A model generated the notes under the pieces. The model worked only from the letters and a program-made list of their open reading frames with translations, was not told where the DNA came from and ran no database searches. A stretch of 20,989 nucleotides of DNA, from NCBI GenBank assembly GCA_000226015.1, contig JH155278.1:7021-28009 (forward strand), read 5' to 3'. Both the position numbers and the translations under genes were made by a program. The DNA is from Mnemiopsis leidyi (Eukaryota > Ctenophora > Tentaculata > Lobata > Bolinopsidae). This document shows positions 1 to 11,062 of this stretch, in pieces; the first letter of the stretch is position 1; every line of letters begins with the position of its first letter.

Positions 1-116
1 CATTGCGTATTCCTTGTTATAAGATGTTATACACAACCACATTAGCAGTCCTACTTCTTATCAAAATTACGAAGAAAACCCTATACTACACACCATGAAA
101 TGAATTAAATAGTGAC

Positions 117-371
117 TTGTTTCCGCACAATCTACCAAGACCTCTTGTTGTTGTATTGCAGGATGCAGAAGCTGCCAGACGACCATGGAAAAAGAACACA
201 AAAACGGTGATAACTGGCTTAACCCAGATTTGTTTAAAGTGGATAGGGAGCTTCAGAGATATACACAGAACAAGTAGGAAAACCTACTACCAACAGTTGA
301 AGAAGAGAAGAGACTTGAGTCTTATTGCTCGATTTTCAAAACTTTACTACACAAATGCTATAAGTCTATAA
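117..371 (+). pseudogene. Basic ORF fragment, likely part of a decayed retroelement
   Basis: An open stretch of about 84 codons, rich in Lys, Arg and Tyr (TYYQQLKKRRD near its end). It lies directly before the endonuclease-like fragment at 382-631. In the next frame, nearby codons read NWLNPDLFKVDRELQRYTEQ, which resembles the basic linker segments of non-LTR retrotransposon polyproteins. This suggests a frameshifted relic. In complete elements such a linker follows the endonuclease, so its position before the endonuclease would imply rearrangement, or that the resemblance is chance. There is no convincing ATG, and no function is claimed. The retroelement assignment rests mainly on the neighbouring fragment. 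Confidence 0.3.
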
Positions 372-381
372 CGGATGATTA

Positions 382-631
382 GACAAGATAAATGAACTAC
401 AACTTACACTGCATTGTGAAAGTGGTGATATAGCCTGTATTTATGAAACGCACTTTGATTCCAAATTCTGAAGTTGAGATATGCGGTTATAACTGTTTCA
501 GGCAATACAGAACCTTTCAACTTGACAGATTAAAGTATTTTAATAACTTAAGCTGTGGTGTGGGATTAATAATTTATTTAAATGATATTTCTGTTGAACA
601 AATAAAAACCTTAATTATAATTTGGATTTAA
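382..631 (+). pseudogene. Non-LTR retrotransposon endonuclease fragment, frameshifted
   Basis: Two frames together give an APE-type endonuclease-like segment. Frame one (382-471) reads DKINELQLTLHCESGDIA and then CIYETHFDSKF, before a stop. Frame two (from 443) continues with NSEVEICGYNCFRQYRT and, later, GVGLIIYLNDIS. This order matches the N-terminal endonuclease domain of CR1/L2-like LINEs: a leader helix, a hydrophobic strand followed by an E-T pair (the catalytic Glu region), a GY..FR.DR-like block, and a G-G-V-..Y-ND-like strand. The frameshift near 465 and the stop at 629 show the copy is dead. No reverse transcriptase domain follows, because 700 onward is a different, CpG-rich element. 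The family assignment rests on motif order recognised by eye. Confidence 0.55.
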
Positions 632-699
632 TTGCTATATTGTTAGAGTGTAATTTTTGTACATATAATCATGTGGCTAGTCCTACTTTTTAAGGGATA

Positions 700-1680
700 A
701 AATTTGACCGTTTTCTGCCACAGAAGAGTGCTTTACCATGCCGAGTGTTGCGCGGCTCTCTCTACAACAAAAAAGCTGAGGTCCCCAGGCAAACATTACC
801 AGGCGTCAACGGGCGATGCGCGTCTAGAATTTCTTCGCCAGGCCAGAAATGCGCGTGAGAGCGCGCGATGGCCGCGACAGTATGTTATCAACCTACAATA
901 CCGGACGTTGCACGGCTTTCTGTTGCCTCACGTTATGAACCTATTCACATCGCGCGCGCGCAAAAAGGCTCTGGCTAGAGCTACGCGGCACGCAAAAGTT
1001 GTCAAACGTTGACTAACCTGTTGACGAGATGATATCTGTATAACGTTCAGCTTTAGTTGCGTGAGTCGGGTATTACCGCGACAACCTGACCTGCTGCCAC
1101 GAAGCCCCCAAACTTGATATTTTTAAAATTGAAAATGGGCCGCCACGCAAAAGGGCTTTGTGCTCTGATTAGAGCATGTTTGCCATCAACACGGTGATAC
1201 CCAACTTTATCGCGACTCAAATTGGTGAACAGATATTATGTATTATTTTGTCAAGTTCACCAGATCGACAAACCATACGGGCTATACTGTAGCTGGTTTG
1301 TCGATCGGTACCGATCGACAAACCAGTTGTCTGACTTTGTCCGACCCTCATTCGAAGCGAATAGACTAAAGAATAAAGTGACGGGAGGGTGCGCGTGACC
1401 AGCTACAGTATAGCCCGAACGTCGTGTGCGCGCGGCTCGCAGCTGGCTGCTCTCCTGGCGATATCGTTAATAAACGGATATCATTTCGTGAATTGGTAAT
1501 TTATTGTTTGACTTTGTTTGTACATGTAGGTTGATAACCTACTGTCGCGGCCATCATGATCAGATCACGCACTCTTACGCACTTTTGGCATGGCGAAGAA
1601 ATTCTAGATACGCGCATTGCCCGTTAAGACTTTGTCCGACCCTTACTCGATTGCTCTAACCAAAGCCCTTTTGCGCGCTA
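700..1680. mobile_element. CpG-rich foldback element with nested inverted repeats
   Basis: The block is richer in G, C and CpG than its AT-rich surroundings. The main inverted pair is 808-896 with 1526-1625: the left arm contains CTAGAATTTCTTCGCCA and GGCCGCGACAGTA, and the right arm contains their reverse complements. A second pair is 1146-1176 with 1648-1676 (around CAAAAGGGCTTTG). A third, 19-bp perfect pair is 1278-1296 with 1399-1417. A 34-bp perfect palindrome sits at 1293-1326. A 23-bp near-identical direct repeat (GACTTTGTCCGACCCT...) occurs at 1333 and 1628. No transposase is visible, and the 704-1012 open frame reads through the repeat arm and looks non-coding. This suggests a non-autonomous foldback DNA transposon or nested insertions. 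The outer ends and any target-site duplication are not resolved. Confidence 0.6.
1293..1326. repeat. 34-bp perfect palindrome
   Basis: Arms of 17 nt (beginning CTGGTTTGTCGATC) meet at a GGTACC centre with no loop. The motif GATCGACAAACCA also occurs just upstream at 1263-1275, so half of the palindrome is present three times. It lies between the arms of the 19-bp inverted pair 1278-1296/1399-1417, which makes this the core of the foldback element. Confidence 0.85.
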
Positions 1681-1689
1681 GTATAGCCA

Positions 1690-4600
1690 TAGTCATACAT
1701 ACAATGAAATAAATTAATGCTTGCGGGCACCAGTCGAAGAGCTGCACACATGCACAAAAGTAATAATGAACAACACAGGACGTTTAAATGGGACAATTTG
1801 CGCGCCGGCATTATATATTTTGTATTATAAGAAGTGTGCCTAAGCTGCGCAATGGGTCCTGTTGTTAACTGTAAGCCTAGTTATGCATCTGCCACAATGA
1901 ATAGAATAAAAGATTCCGTTCCGGGCGATTTGCATCATTGCATCGAGACCTTTATACTTTATTATGCATCATACACTATTTGGAAAAGCCAAGAAAAGGC
2001 ATGGCAATTTTTTATTACGTCTGATAATAGTACATTCAATTAAGATATGAAAAAATCTGTTTTCCCTCACTGACATCTGTGAGCATACAATTTTTGGCGT
2101 AACATCTTAAAATTACCGATTGAAAATGCTTCAAAAATTCTTAATCCTAACTATGCCTAAAGTCAGCCACCCAATAAAATAGAAAACAAAATTGTGCTGG
2201 TGCTCCAGATGACAGGTAAAGCAAAGTACATATTGAAAAATAAAAACTAAACAATTTGAAGTAAATCTGAAATCACACCTCATTTACTGTATCTTTGTTT
2301 GGGGAGGAGCTTAAAAAAGTGTCATGGCAAAAGCATGAATTGCTCAGAAACATTGTGTAACAACCTTATCTGAAAATAAAGAAGCTTATTTGGATAAAGT
2401 TAGGACCTGTGTCAAAGCCGGCTCATATCTCAACCAATCACTTCACTAAGGCTTCTTCTGAAAAAAATACTTGCTTTTCTTCTTTCAATTAGAACATACA
2501 AAGCCATTATTGATGAAACACAAAATTCTTGCACTCGAAAACCTATACACTTACCACACCTTCTTTGAAACATTTAAGATCCTCAAGCTGCATACACCAA
2601 TATCACTATATTATCTATACAACAAATCTGCTAGGAAAGAACTTACCCTCATTGTATCCCCATGTCAAACAAATGGCTCCATCACTAGATCTACAACTCT
2701 CTGGAACACAGTAGCACCTTAACTCAAGCTTACTGACTACTCATATAATATTAGCCTGGCTAAATCAACCATCAAACAAGTTTTGCACTCTATTCAAAAT
2801 GCATGAAATGCACTCACCTGGACTGAGAATAACTTTGACACTCAGAAAATTAAAGTTCGCTTGTTTGGCCATTGAATATACTTGCGTCTGCTTGATTTTG
2901 TAAACACAGAAGTTAAAGCACCATTAAAGCAATTTGATGTAAAGCCTTTCATTACTAAGTTCTGTATTCAAATAAGTCTTTTATATGAATAGCCAAACTC
3001 CATTACCAAAATGCATTTATGATTTGAAATGCTATTTTTTCACCACTAGCTTACCAGATGAAACCCATTGTTAGCTGTTATGTAGCTAAAAGTTATCTGC
3101 CATTTTTTATCCATCTGTACAACTTATGGTGAAATGCGTGGCCAACTATTAAAAATGAAAATAGCTAATTAATGTCAGTGAGCAGTGCAAATATAAAATT
3201 TGATATATAAGATACTTAGAATTTTTAGTATTCAAACTGACTCACTAATATGTTAAGTTGCAAAAACTAAGGATCAATTCAATTGTGCTTTCAACTGAAA
3301 GACATTTTTTTGTTTATTCAATATCATTGAGTATACTTATAGTTTGGCCATATTGGGTTGCCCCATGCCCCAACTAAAGAGTCTGCCTCTTTCAGGAGGT
3401 GTCTCGCAACACTCAGAAGCTCCTCCTTTATATCTAAATTATTTGAAAAAAATTGTGCATTGACATGTTACGAAAATTGAAGCTTCATTCAATCATTCAG
3501 AAGATCAGGTTAGCTTCGTGAGCACTGAGCATCCATGATGTTGTAAACCCTCTGAGGCATTAATGTACCCAGTCTCCAAGCTTATTGTGTTGATACAACA
3601 AGAAACAAACAAGACAGACACATAACAAATGGAATAGAGGCACACTAGCTAACTCAGAATTGGATTTTTTTGAAAATTGTGGCACCCCCCGAAATACCTT
3701 TCTCTATTATATTAATCGTTTGATTCGATAATCGATATCTATGACAATGTTGAATTTGACCCTTATTTGAATTTCACCCTTGTTTTGATCCTTATTTTTA
3801 AGGCAATTCCTCCTCAGAACATGGACTGTTAGTGGACAGATGAACGACTTGAGAAAATGCTTTCCAGATTGGTGAGTATCAATTTGGTTTTTGAAGAAAA
3901 TTTCGATAAATCAGTGATTCACCAAAAAATTCAGGCAATTGTCAGAACCAACCATTCGAGAATGATATAGAAGTTTTGAAACTATTATTTAAAAAAGGTT
4001 TGTAAGTATCACCACCACATCGAATATTTTAACTTGTCTAAAAGCCGTTTAGAAGGCGATGATTAGCCAGCTTGTAGTCAGGCATTGTTTGAATATCACT
4101 GGCTGTTATCAAATGTAATGCGTCATACGTCTGTGAGGCAGTGGTTGACAAATCTGATACTTAACGAGTTCTTGCAATTCAAGGTTTTCTGTCGAATTTA
4201 GTGCTTGTCCTCTATGAGGGTTTGTCAATGGTTTTGTATTATTCATGACGTAATCAGGCTTTGTTCTATTCCATAAATTTGTCAAACAGGCCTGTAATAC
4301 AAATAATATTTGAGTTAACCTCGATATCAAATGCCACACGAAATCGTTATTTACAGTTTAATGTAATCATTGGGGAAGTTACACCTCTAACCTTTGTTGC
4401 CAGAACTGACGTTCAAATCCAAATATCCTAACATCTTCTGCACGGTACGATAGCCCCAAACTGGGCCGTCTCTGGTCCCCACCTGAAATCTCATTATACA
4501 GTTAGCGAAATGTCACCTCTTTAACATTCTGTTAACTCGTTAGCATTGTCTCAGATGTGGATTAGAGCGCTAAGGCTCGCTAAATCTACAATTAAATCGC

Positions 4601-7016
4601 CCGGTTTTCTAGCACCTCGAACAAATTCAACTCGAAATGTGTCGCCATAAAAATTCACGGGTCTTATCAACGGTGTCCATCTTTTAAGAATGTGTTCTCT
4701 GAATTAAGACCTAAATTTTAGCGGCGTTCTTTTATTTCTTTTACAAAACGAAGATAAGCTTATCAGTGGTGATAGGGCAGGTTAAATTAGAATCATTAAA
4801 TTGAAATTAGCGTGTCAGTGTGATTTTGTTTGCAGACGGGTACTTATTGTAGACACTCAATATCACAACAACGGACTGTCTTCTTGCTAAAAACACCGTT
4901 GTGAATGCTATAGAAGTGTAGACCTGGTGTTTGTAGCATTAAAAGTTGAATGATTTTACTGTGGTATTTTGACAAGGTTCTACGCGGAAGGCGTTGTCAC
5001 ACTCATATTAACGGACGTCTATTCTTCACAAAAGAACAAATATATGGCAAGGGTTAGGAATCCTATCATCTAACTTCAAATAACTGCTTAACTGCTATGA
5101 AGTATGAATTTGTTGACAGTATTCCATCGATTCTAAACTATGAACCGTGATATCTTTGTACTTCTTCGCACAAAATGATATACAATTATTCAGACTCTAA
5201 ATCTCGTTACCAGGTCCCGCCTTTTCTGAAAAAATGAAAAGTTTTCTTTTATTCTAGGACATGATTTTATCCCCTATGCTGTCAGCTGTATTTGAGGGTA
5301 GGTACAACTGCTCACGCCTTTAATCTTGCAAGACGAAGACGTACAAGTGACAAATTTGTGACAAAAGATAAGACATTGCCTTGCGGTTATTCTAATTCCT
5401 TGATCCATGAAACTTCCATTTGACGTCTGAATAGTAAGTTTCAAGCAATCAAAATGGAAGTTGGTTGTGTGCCAAAAACGCCTTTTCTGTGAACAATGAA
5501 CATGGTGCAGGTTTCAGGTACCTATCCAAGCTATTACTTCTTAAGCTCCAGTGTGCACCCAAAAATTTGGAATAAGCACCCTAAAGCTAAAGTTTGGTAA
5601 TTGGCTCCTATTTCTAAAGTTGGCTCTAAAAGTACTTGTGAGCTTGTAAAGGTAGGTGAGTGGCCAGGTGGAGGTATCTCTACATCGTATGGAGTATTTT
5701 GAGTCAAAAGTTCTTCTAAACAATTTTAGCGTTTTTTGTATCAGGACCCTAAATTCACGCCTAGTTCATAAAACCCTTGATAATACAGCTAGACACGTCG
5801 GATATAAGTTTTTTATGAGGCTGGTTTGTTTACACTGCTCGTATAATTCGACGATGAATCAAAAAAGTTTCTGATAATCACAGAATTATTTACCTTTTTT
5901 CAAACTTTTCACCGGGGGTTTGTTCGTATTATGCAACCTAAGCATAAGGTTGGTTTGTGTAGTGTTGACGTATGTGTAGTGTTGTGAGATGGCAGTTTCA
6001 ACTCTGCCACGACAAAAGTACATAAAAGTTGAGACTTTCTTATCAAAGTTACTAATTATCATGCTGCCGTAGTGCCGTGTAAGTTAAATTTCCTTATTTC
6101 ACATGCCGCAAAGATTAAAACCGCAATAATTCGACCTTACAGCATGGCAATAAGATAAAATCTCGCAAGCAATTATTTGCCACTTTAACAAAAGTTCAAT
6201 TAGGTGTTTTGAACTATTATCTTTGGAAATTTGATTGGTTAAATAAGAGTAAGGTGAGGATGAGATGATTGGATGTTTGACGAAGTGGATTGCTAATCTC
6301 CCACCGGCAAAGTTCAAAGCGAAATCGGGGTGTTTGAGTATCCTTTAATCAAGGTAGTGTGCCGAGTGTGCAGGAATTTCTAGAGTCAAGTATCGATAAT
6401 GTGACCTTGTATAATTTAATCAATTTTTAGGGTTTTTTACTGCTGCCGGCATTAGTCATATGGGTGGAACTAGCTGATAAAGCAAATGGGTACTCAACCT
6501 GCCGAAAATAGTGAAGGAAACGGTCCGTACTTCAGAGCCTTAAAAAGAAGTTAACTTCTCCAATTTGTCAGTGTAAGTCAGGCACCCTGCAACTCTCTCG
6601 TCTACACAGTACACAACGACACTTAATTATCAGCTAAATATTCCTTCCTCGACACTCATTAATACTCTAAATACTAAGCAGCTTCTTAATTCGGCTGATA
6701 AGAAATTTGGACGCCTTCATATTATCATTGATTAAATATTCCTCCAGTGCCTAATTCACATATCGTGTACCCGTCCCCTCAGTGAAACGGCGCGGCGCTG
6801 TAAAATCGCATTGTTCCTCTCTCCCGATAATACGGTAACGATCTCCGTAGGATTGGCACCTGAGACCTGGCAACACGCCAGAACTTTCCCGCTCATTATA
6901 AGCTTGCTTGTTCTAACGACCAGCGATTCAGAGGTGGACTTTAGGAGTCTTAAATTTGTCAAAATGATAACACCGTGATAATGATGGAGAAGGAGGAATG
7001 AGTTCTAGGAACAAGC
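1690..7016. other. AT-rich non-coding stretch with no supported exon
   Basis: I checked both strands for open frames with flanking splice signals and found none I would defend. Open frames at 1834-2043, 2471-2722, 4109-4339, 5541-5723, 5656-5874, 6099-6317 and 6756-6962 are each 60-85 codons, low in complexity or Lys/Ser/Tyr rich, and match no family I recognise. Some acceptor-like tracts occur, for example before 3801, 4838 and 5518, but none leads to an open stretch with a donor. The region is most likely intergenic, or a 5' intron of the plus-strand gene beginning at or before 7633. Confidence 0.5.
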
Positions 7017-7030
7017 GTTACCGTGGCAAC
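7017..7030. promoter_or_regulatory. X-box-like RFX binding site
   Basis: GTTACCGTGGCAAC is an imperfect inverted repeat with a 2-nt spacer. It fits the RFX X-box consensus (GTNRCC, 0-3 nt, RGYAAC). RFX factors bind such sites upstream of ciliary genes in animals. It lies about 600 bp upstream of the 7633 exon, so it could be a promoter or enhancer site for that gene. The match to consensus is direct; function is inferred from sequence only. Confidence 0.4.
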
Positions 7031-7532
7031 CCACTGTAACGAACTGTGAGCATCGCCTTGGGTAGACAACGCTACTTGTTGTCCAGTTTTTGGGAGAAGG
7101 AAAGTCCGTCACTGAACACGCTTCTTCGATCGCTTTGATGAATTGGGCAGACCCAGACTGTTTCGCCCCGACAAATTGTTATGAGACTATTAGAAGATAA
7201 AAGTTTATTTCTATGAAGGAAAATTGTGACGTCTACGTCTTCACCACCTCTGATAATGATCGCACCTTTGGAAATCAGATTAGCTCACTGCAGTCTGACT
7301 GAAGAAACTCCAGCAAGCTACTTCAGCAGTTTGTCAAGGTGGAGTTGTCCTCCTTCCGTAACAACCCACGATCATTCTCTGACATTTTCAAGTGGCTAGA
7401 TTTAGAGTTAGACTTCATCATGTGCAGCGTTCTCAGAAATAGACTATGGGCAGTGCCACCATACTCAATGATTATCTAAGCTAATGATGACATAAGTTTT
7501 GTTAATTACGTCTTATCATGATTTACTGTGTT

Positions 7533-7581
7533 ATTATGTGTATGGACTATGGTCATGTAATCAATTATCCATACACATAAT
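7533..7581. repeat. Hairpin with 14-bp perfect stem
   Basis: ATTATGTGTATGGA at 7533-7546 is the exact reverse complement of 7568-7581, with a 21-nt loop. A further copy of TATGTGTATGG occurs at 7602-7612, just before the acceptor of the 7633 exon. The stem is AT-rich. It may be an intronic structure next to a 3' splice site or a relic of a short inverted-repeat element. Confidence 0.6.
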
Positions 7582-7632
7582 TACATGATTGACTATGTAG
7601 TTATGTGTATGGTCACCTAATTAATTATCCAG

Positions 7633-7715
7633 GGAAGTGCCGCTGTCGGTGGAGCAGTACTTCAGGATGCTGTACGAGAAGCCCCACTCTCCTAGCTGGG
7701 CCCTGCTTCCTCCAG
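7633..7715 (+). CDS. Internal exon of plus-strand gene (possibly ANKFN1/WAKE-like)
   Basis: This is an 83-nt exon between acceptor TTATCCAG and donor CAG|GTAACA. It enters with one base completing a codon (phase 2), is open for 27 codons, and leaves with one base. The peptide contains EVPLSVEQYFRMLYEK and then PHSPSWALLPP; the other frames give no sensible product. Its amphipathic helix and Pro-rich turn look like real conserved protein rather than chance coding, and GC content is well above the flanks. The phase joins to the 17-nt exon at 8975 (G + AT = Asp). The donor is embedded in a 25-bp tandem array. Resemblance to the N-terminal part of ANKFN1-type proteins is from memory and uncertain. 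Upstream exons must lie before 7633 but were not found. Confidence 0.6.
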
Positions 7716-8030
7716 GTAACAACTTTCTATATCTCTCCAGGTAACAACTTTCTATATCTCTCCAGGTAACAACTTTCTATATCTCTCCAGGTAACAACTT
7801 TCTATATCTCTCTAGGTAACAACTTTCTATATCTCTCTAGGTAACAACTTTCTATATCTCTCCAGGTAACAACTTTCTATATCTCTCCAGGTAACAACTT
7901 TCTATATCTCTCTAGGTAACAACTTTCTATATCTCTCCAGGTAACAACTTTCTATATCTCTCTAGGTAACAACTTTCTATATCTCTCCAGGTAACAACTT
8001 TCTATATCTCTCTAGGTAACAACTTTCTAT
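7716..8030 (+). repeat. 25-bp tandem array starting at a 5' splice site (12 full units plus partial)
   Basis: Twelve complete 25-bp units occupy 7716-8015, and a degenerate thirteenth runs to about 8030. Each starts GTAACAACTTTCTATATCTC and ends TCCAG or TCTAG. The only variable base is C/T two positions before the final AG. By unit the pattern is CCC TT CC T C T C T, so the last five alternate, implying later 50-bp duplications. Unit 1 begins at the first base of the intron, and the exon itself ends CTTCCTCCAG, like a unit end. Every junction is therefore a polypyrimidine-(C/T)AG acceptor abutting a GTAACA donor. Confidence 0.95.
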
Positions 8031-8974
8031 ATTTCTATATTTCACAACACTTTAAAGAGATTTTTTCCTCAACTTGTGGACACTGGTTTTTGTGCCCTGA
8101 GAAATAGATAGATATACTTATTTTCGAATAATACCTTTAAAGGTCTGATAGAAAATCGATCGTTCTGTGATAATAATAGCCGCGTTTACTGATTCGCTTT
8201 ATAATGTTCAGAGCATATCAAAGTTCCTGACGAAATTAACGTAAGGAGAAAAGTTGGACGTGATTTTTTTATATCAATCGCTGCATCTAATCGTTTACAA
8301 GTTACTTCTATTCCATATTATTACTTATTGGTTACTTCTATTCTATATTATGTGAAAATAAGCAGCAAATAGTTCATCTATTCTGGAATGATTCTCTGGT
8401 ATACATTTTTTCAGTCGGCACCCGATTCATTAATCGATAGGAACACCGGATAATCTAACGCCAGAATCACGAATTTTCCCAAAATGATCTGTGCTATCAT
8501 TTAGTTAACCAATTGACTATTCACTATTCACAGTAACTTGGAAAATTTAATTGAATAAAATTTGAAATCTGACCCTTTACCATCTATCATAAGATGTACA
8601 TACCAATAACCAATGTGATTTTCATAGAAGTGAATTCGATGGACAATGATCTTCAGAATTTCCCATTAATTTCAGTCAGCAATCCTATCGAAAAGTAAAG
8701 TAAGGCACTGACTGAAGCTTTAGGCAATTGGACAACGGCTGTACTAGATTTTATTTTGTCTCGTGAAAAGTTCAAATTTCTTCACGTTTTTTCTCTAAAT
8801 CTTTTTTTCCTAGATGAATTAATAAGGTGAGATATAATAGGGTAAAATGAGGTACATATAATATACATATAATACACATAATAGTTTAAGATAGGATACA
8901 ACAATAAGAAGAGATAAATTGAGCATAGTTTTCAGGAACTAATGTTTTCACATTTCTTAAACACAATATTTCAG
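8031..8974. other. Intron sequence, AT-rich
   Basis: No coding signal is visible on either strand. It contains a direct duplication of GTTACTTCTATTC(C/T)ATATTAT at about 8302 and 8331, and a run of ATAATACACATAATA-type repeats at 8850-8885. It ends in the pyrimidine-containing acceptor ACACAATATTTCAG at 8974. Confidence 0.5.
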
Positions 8975-8991
8975 ATACCACTGCAGCTAAG
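8975..8991 (+). CDS. 17-nt microexon of the plus-strand gene
   Basis: ATACCACTGCAGCTAAG lies between a good acceptor (AATATTTCAG) and a good donor (AAG|GTGAGA). It completes the open codon of the 7633 exon (G + AT = Asp), encodes D-T-T-A-A-K and leaves in phase 0. That phase is exactly what the 15968 exon needs. Support is the two splice sites and phase agreement on both sides; such a short piece could still arise by chance. Confidence 0.4.
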
Positions 8992-11062
8992 GTGAGAACA
9001 TAATGCTTGTGAGTTTTAACTTTTACCCGACTTTTTAACGACAATGATACTTATTGGTATTCTCCAGTACAATCTGATCATGTGTTGGATGTCCACAGTG
9101 CTCAAGCATTAACTGCCAGCTATTAATATTAACAATATCTGCAAATGAAACTCAATTCCTTTGGTAAACTCTAAGTTTCATGATATGTTTGCATCAAAAA
9201 GTAAAGGGGGGGGGGGGGGGGGGGAATTTCCCTATGGTCGTGGCTAAAGTGGACATTTTATGTTCAAATTTCATAGTCTAATTTTGCGTTGGCACGGAAA
9301 ATTTGATTATTTTCACATGGTCATTGGTCAAAATTAAGACCATTTGACCACGGTTATATTAAGAATTTGACCAAGGACCATAGGAGCATGACATCTAGAC
9401 GTCTGCCAAATGGTGAAAAATCGTGGTTATCTTCTTCGAACTAGAAAATGTTATGTGTTAACTGACTTCTGACTACAACTGTCCCAATGCCGTTTAAATG
9501 TTTCAAACCTCAATACCTAATTTTGTAAGTTATAGAACGCGCGAGCGATCTCTTTGACAAATGTATTAAAAGGATCTCAAAAAACATTCACTATGATGAT
9601 GACGCGCACGCGGCGCACGCTGAAAATTCGCGCCAAATGATGGCAATGTTTGGTTTGGCCGTCGACAGTCCGTACGCAAGTAAGTCCGTGAGTGCATGGT
9701 ATACTACTAGTAAAGGAATATACAATTTTACGGCCCCAACATTGCTGGTCTTACCGTGTACAAATTACAATCTTCAGCCTCAACCAGCTGACTCAAACCT
9801 TGACCGACATCCATGCTGCTATTGGACATTGGCGTCGACATCAGAACATCCACCATCAAACATATCTTAATTTATCAGTGGATTCAGTATACACTATTAA
9901 GATGCTATTTTATGACGTATCAAATCATGACAATTCAAAAATTAATATGTATTGTCGTCAAGGAGGTGTGTATCCGTTCATGGGCAGTGGTCGAACTCGA
10001 TATACGATATTTCGGATGGTTACATTTTCGTATACTGCTTCTAGGTTCGTTGTTTTCCTAAGTTTTACAGTTAAAATTAAATATCAAGGTTAAGCTCGTG
10101 ATCTAAGCGATATTTTCAAAAAAATCCTAAAAATTTTTGATGACATCATCAATTACCAAACCCCCCCCCCTCGTCAGCAATCGTCGAAACCCCCTCCCCC
10201 TCATGCTAGCTAAACTATAAATCTAGTCAATTTTTGAGATGGTTAATCAGTTAGGACATCAGTGATTCCAGCGAGTTCTATTAATTAAGATAAGAAATAA
10301 ATTGAAACTCATGTATAATATTGCGACTATTTAATAGCAAACTGCCAAACTAATCAAATAACAAATCAGCTCTATAAACCAAACAATAAGCTGTTGCTTT
10401 TATTGGAGCGAGAATGTACAGCAACAGTTGATGACACAATCAAAGAGTAAAACTTGTTAATTCTTGCAAAGCTCTCAGTTTGACATATTAAAACCTACTG
10501 AATGCATGGAAATAATTTTGGATTCCGTATTATTATAACTTATAATTAAAGTATTACAGGAAATCAAACCAATCCTGCAATTTTAAACCTAATTGCAATT
10601 TTAAATGGTCATCATTAGTATGATTTGCCTACATCATTCTTTGCTTACGTTGAAAATCTTAACTTTTCATTGTTGTACTGAATTTGAAATAACGATTTTA
10701 ATTTCATAAACAGTACTCACGAATCTCAATGCCCCTGTCAAAATTGGTCCGACGAAAGCTCATGGATTAGTATACGTAATGTTTGTAGAGGAAAGTGTGA
10801 CAACACTTGCGACAAGATCTAGAGTGCCTTAGCCCCGGCTACAACAAAATATTCATTATTAAAGCTAGTGCCCTCAGCCCTGGAAAAATTAAATTTTGTT
10901 ATACAACATTTTGCCTCTCATGCAATAGTTTCCCGTTGGCTTCTTCAAGGCAACGACCATGATTAGGACCGGTGCATAAATTTAAAGAGTTTGACGATAA
11001 TTCTTTTAAGGGGCTTATCACAATTTATCATTGGCTCAATTAGTTATTATGATTGTCAACTT
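8992..11062. other. Intron with repeat insertions, downstream of the nested GPCR
   Basis: It holds a 19-base G run at 9206-9224 that heads a MITE-like repeat to about 9432, and a CpG-rich patch at 9538-9665 (GCGCACGCGGCGCACGC). C runs occur near 10160-10200. Three overlapping open frames lie at 9637-10093, the longest 133 codons, but none shows a recognisable domain or consistent codon use. They are treated as chance openings. A TTTATT at 10398-10403 (AATAAA on the minus strand) is the nearest plain polyadenylation signal I noticed for the minus-strand GPCR, about 780 bp past its stop codon. Confidence 0.5.
9206..9432. repeat. MITE-like dispersed repeat, copy A
   Basis: It starts with 19 G, then AATTTCCCTATGGT, later ATTTTGCGTTGGCACGG and GGAAAATTTGA, and ends near CCAAATGGTGAAAAATCG. 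The same ordered landmarks recur in the same orientation at 12721-13024 (TTTTCCCTATGGT, ATTTTGCGTTCGCC, GGAAAATTTGA, CCAAATGGTCAAAAATCG). The interior is full of GGTCAA/TTGACC inverted motifs, giving a foldable AT-rich core. It has no coding capacity. Two diverged copies with the same layout make a short non-autonomous element likely. Confidence 0.6.

Noticed and set aside
704..1012. 102-codon open frame
   Set aside because: It lies in the inverted-repeat arm of the foldback element; its basic, Arg/Ala-rich peptide reflects CpG repeats and shows no domain.
6736..6974. Plus-strand open stretch of about 77 codons, with an antisense open frame over the same bases
   Set aside because: The plus-strand frame has no start codon near its beginning and neither strand gives recognisable protein; the openness seems due to composition.
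7716..8030. CRISPR-like array
   Set aside because: Repeats are contiguous with no spacers and the context is an animal intron; it is a simple tandem repeat.
9637..10093. Three overlapping plus-strand open frames, the longest 133 codons
   Set aside because: They occupy different frames over the same bases, have no recognisable motif and lack convincing splice context.
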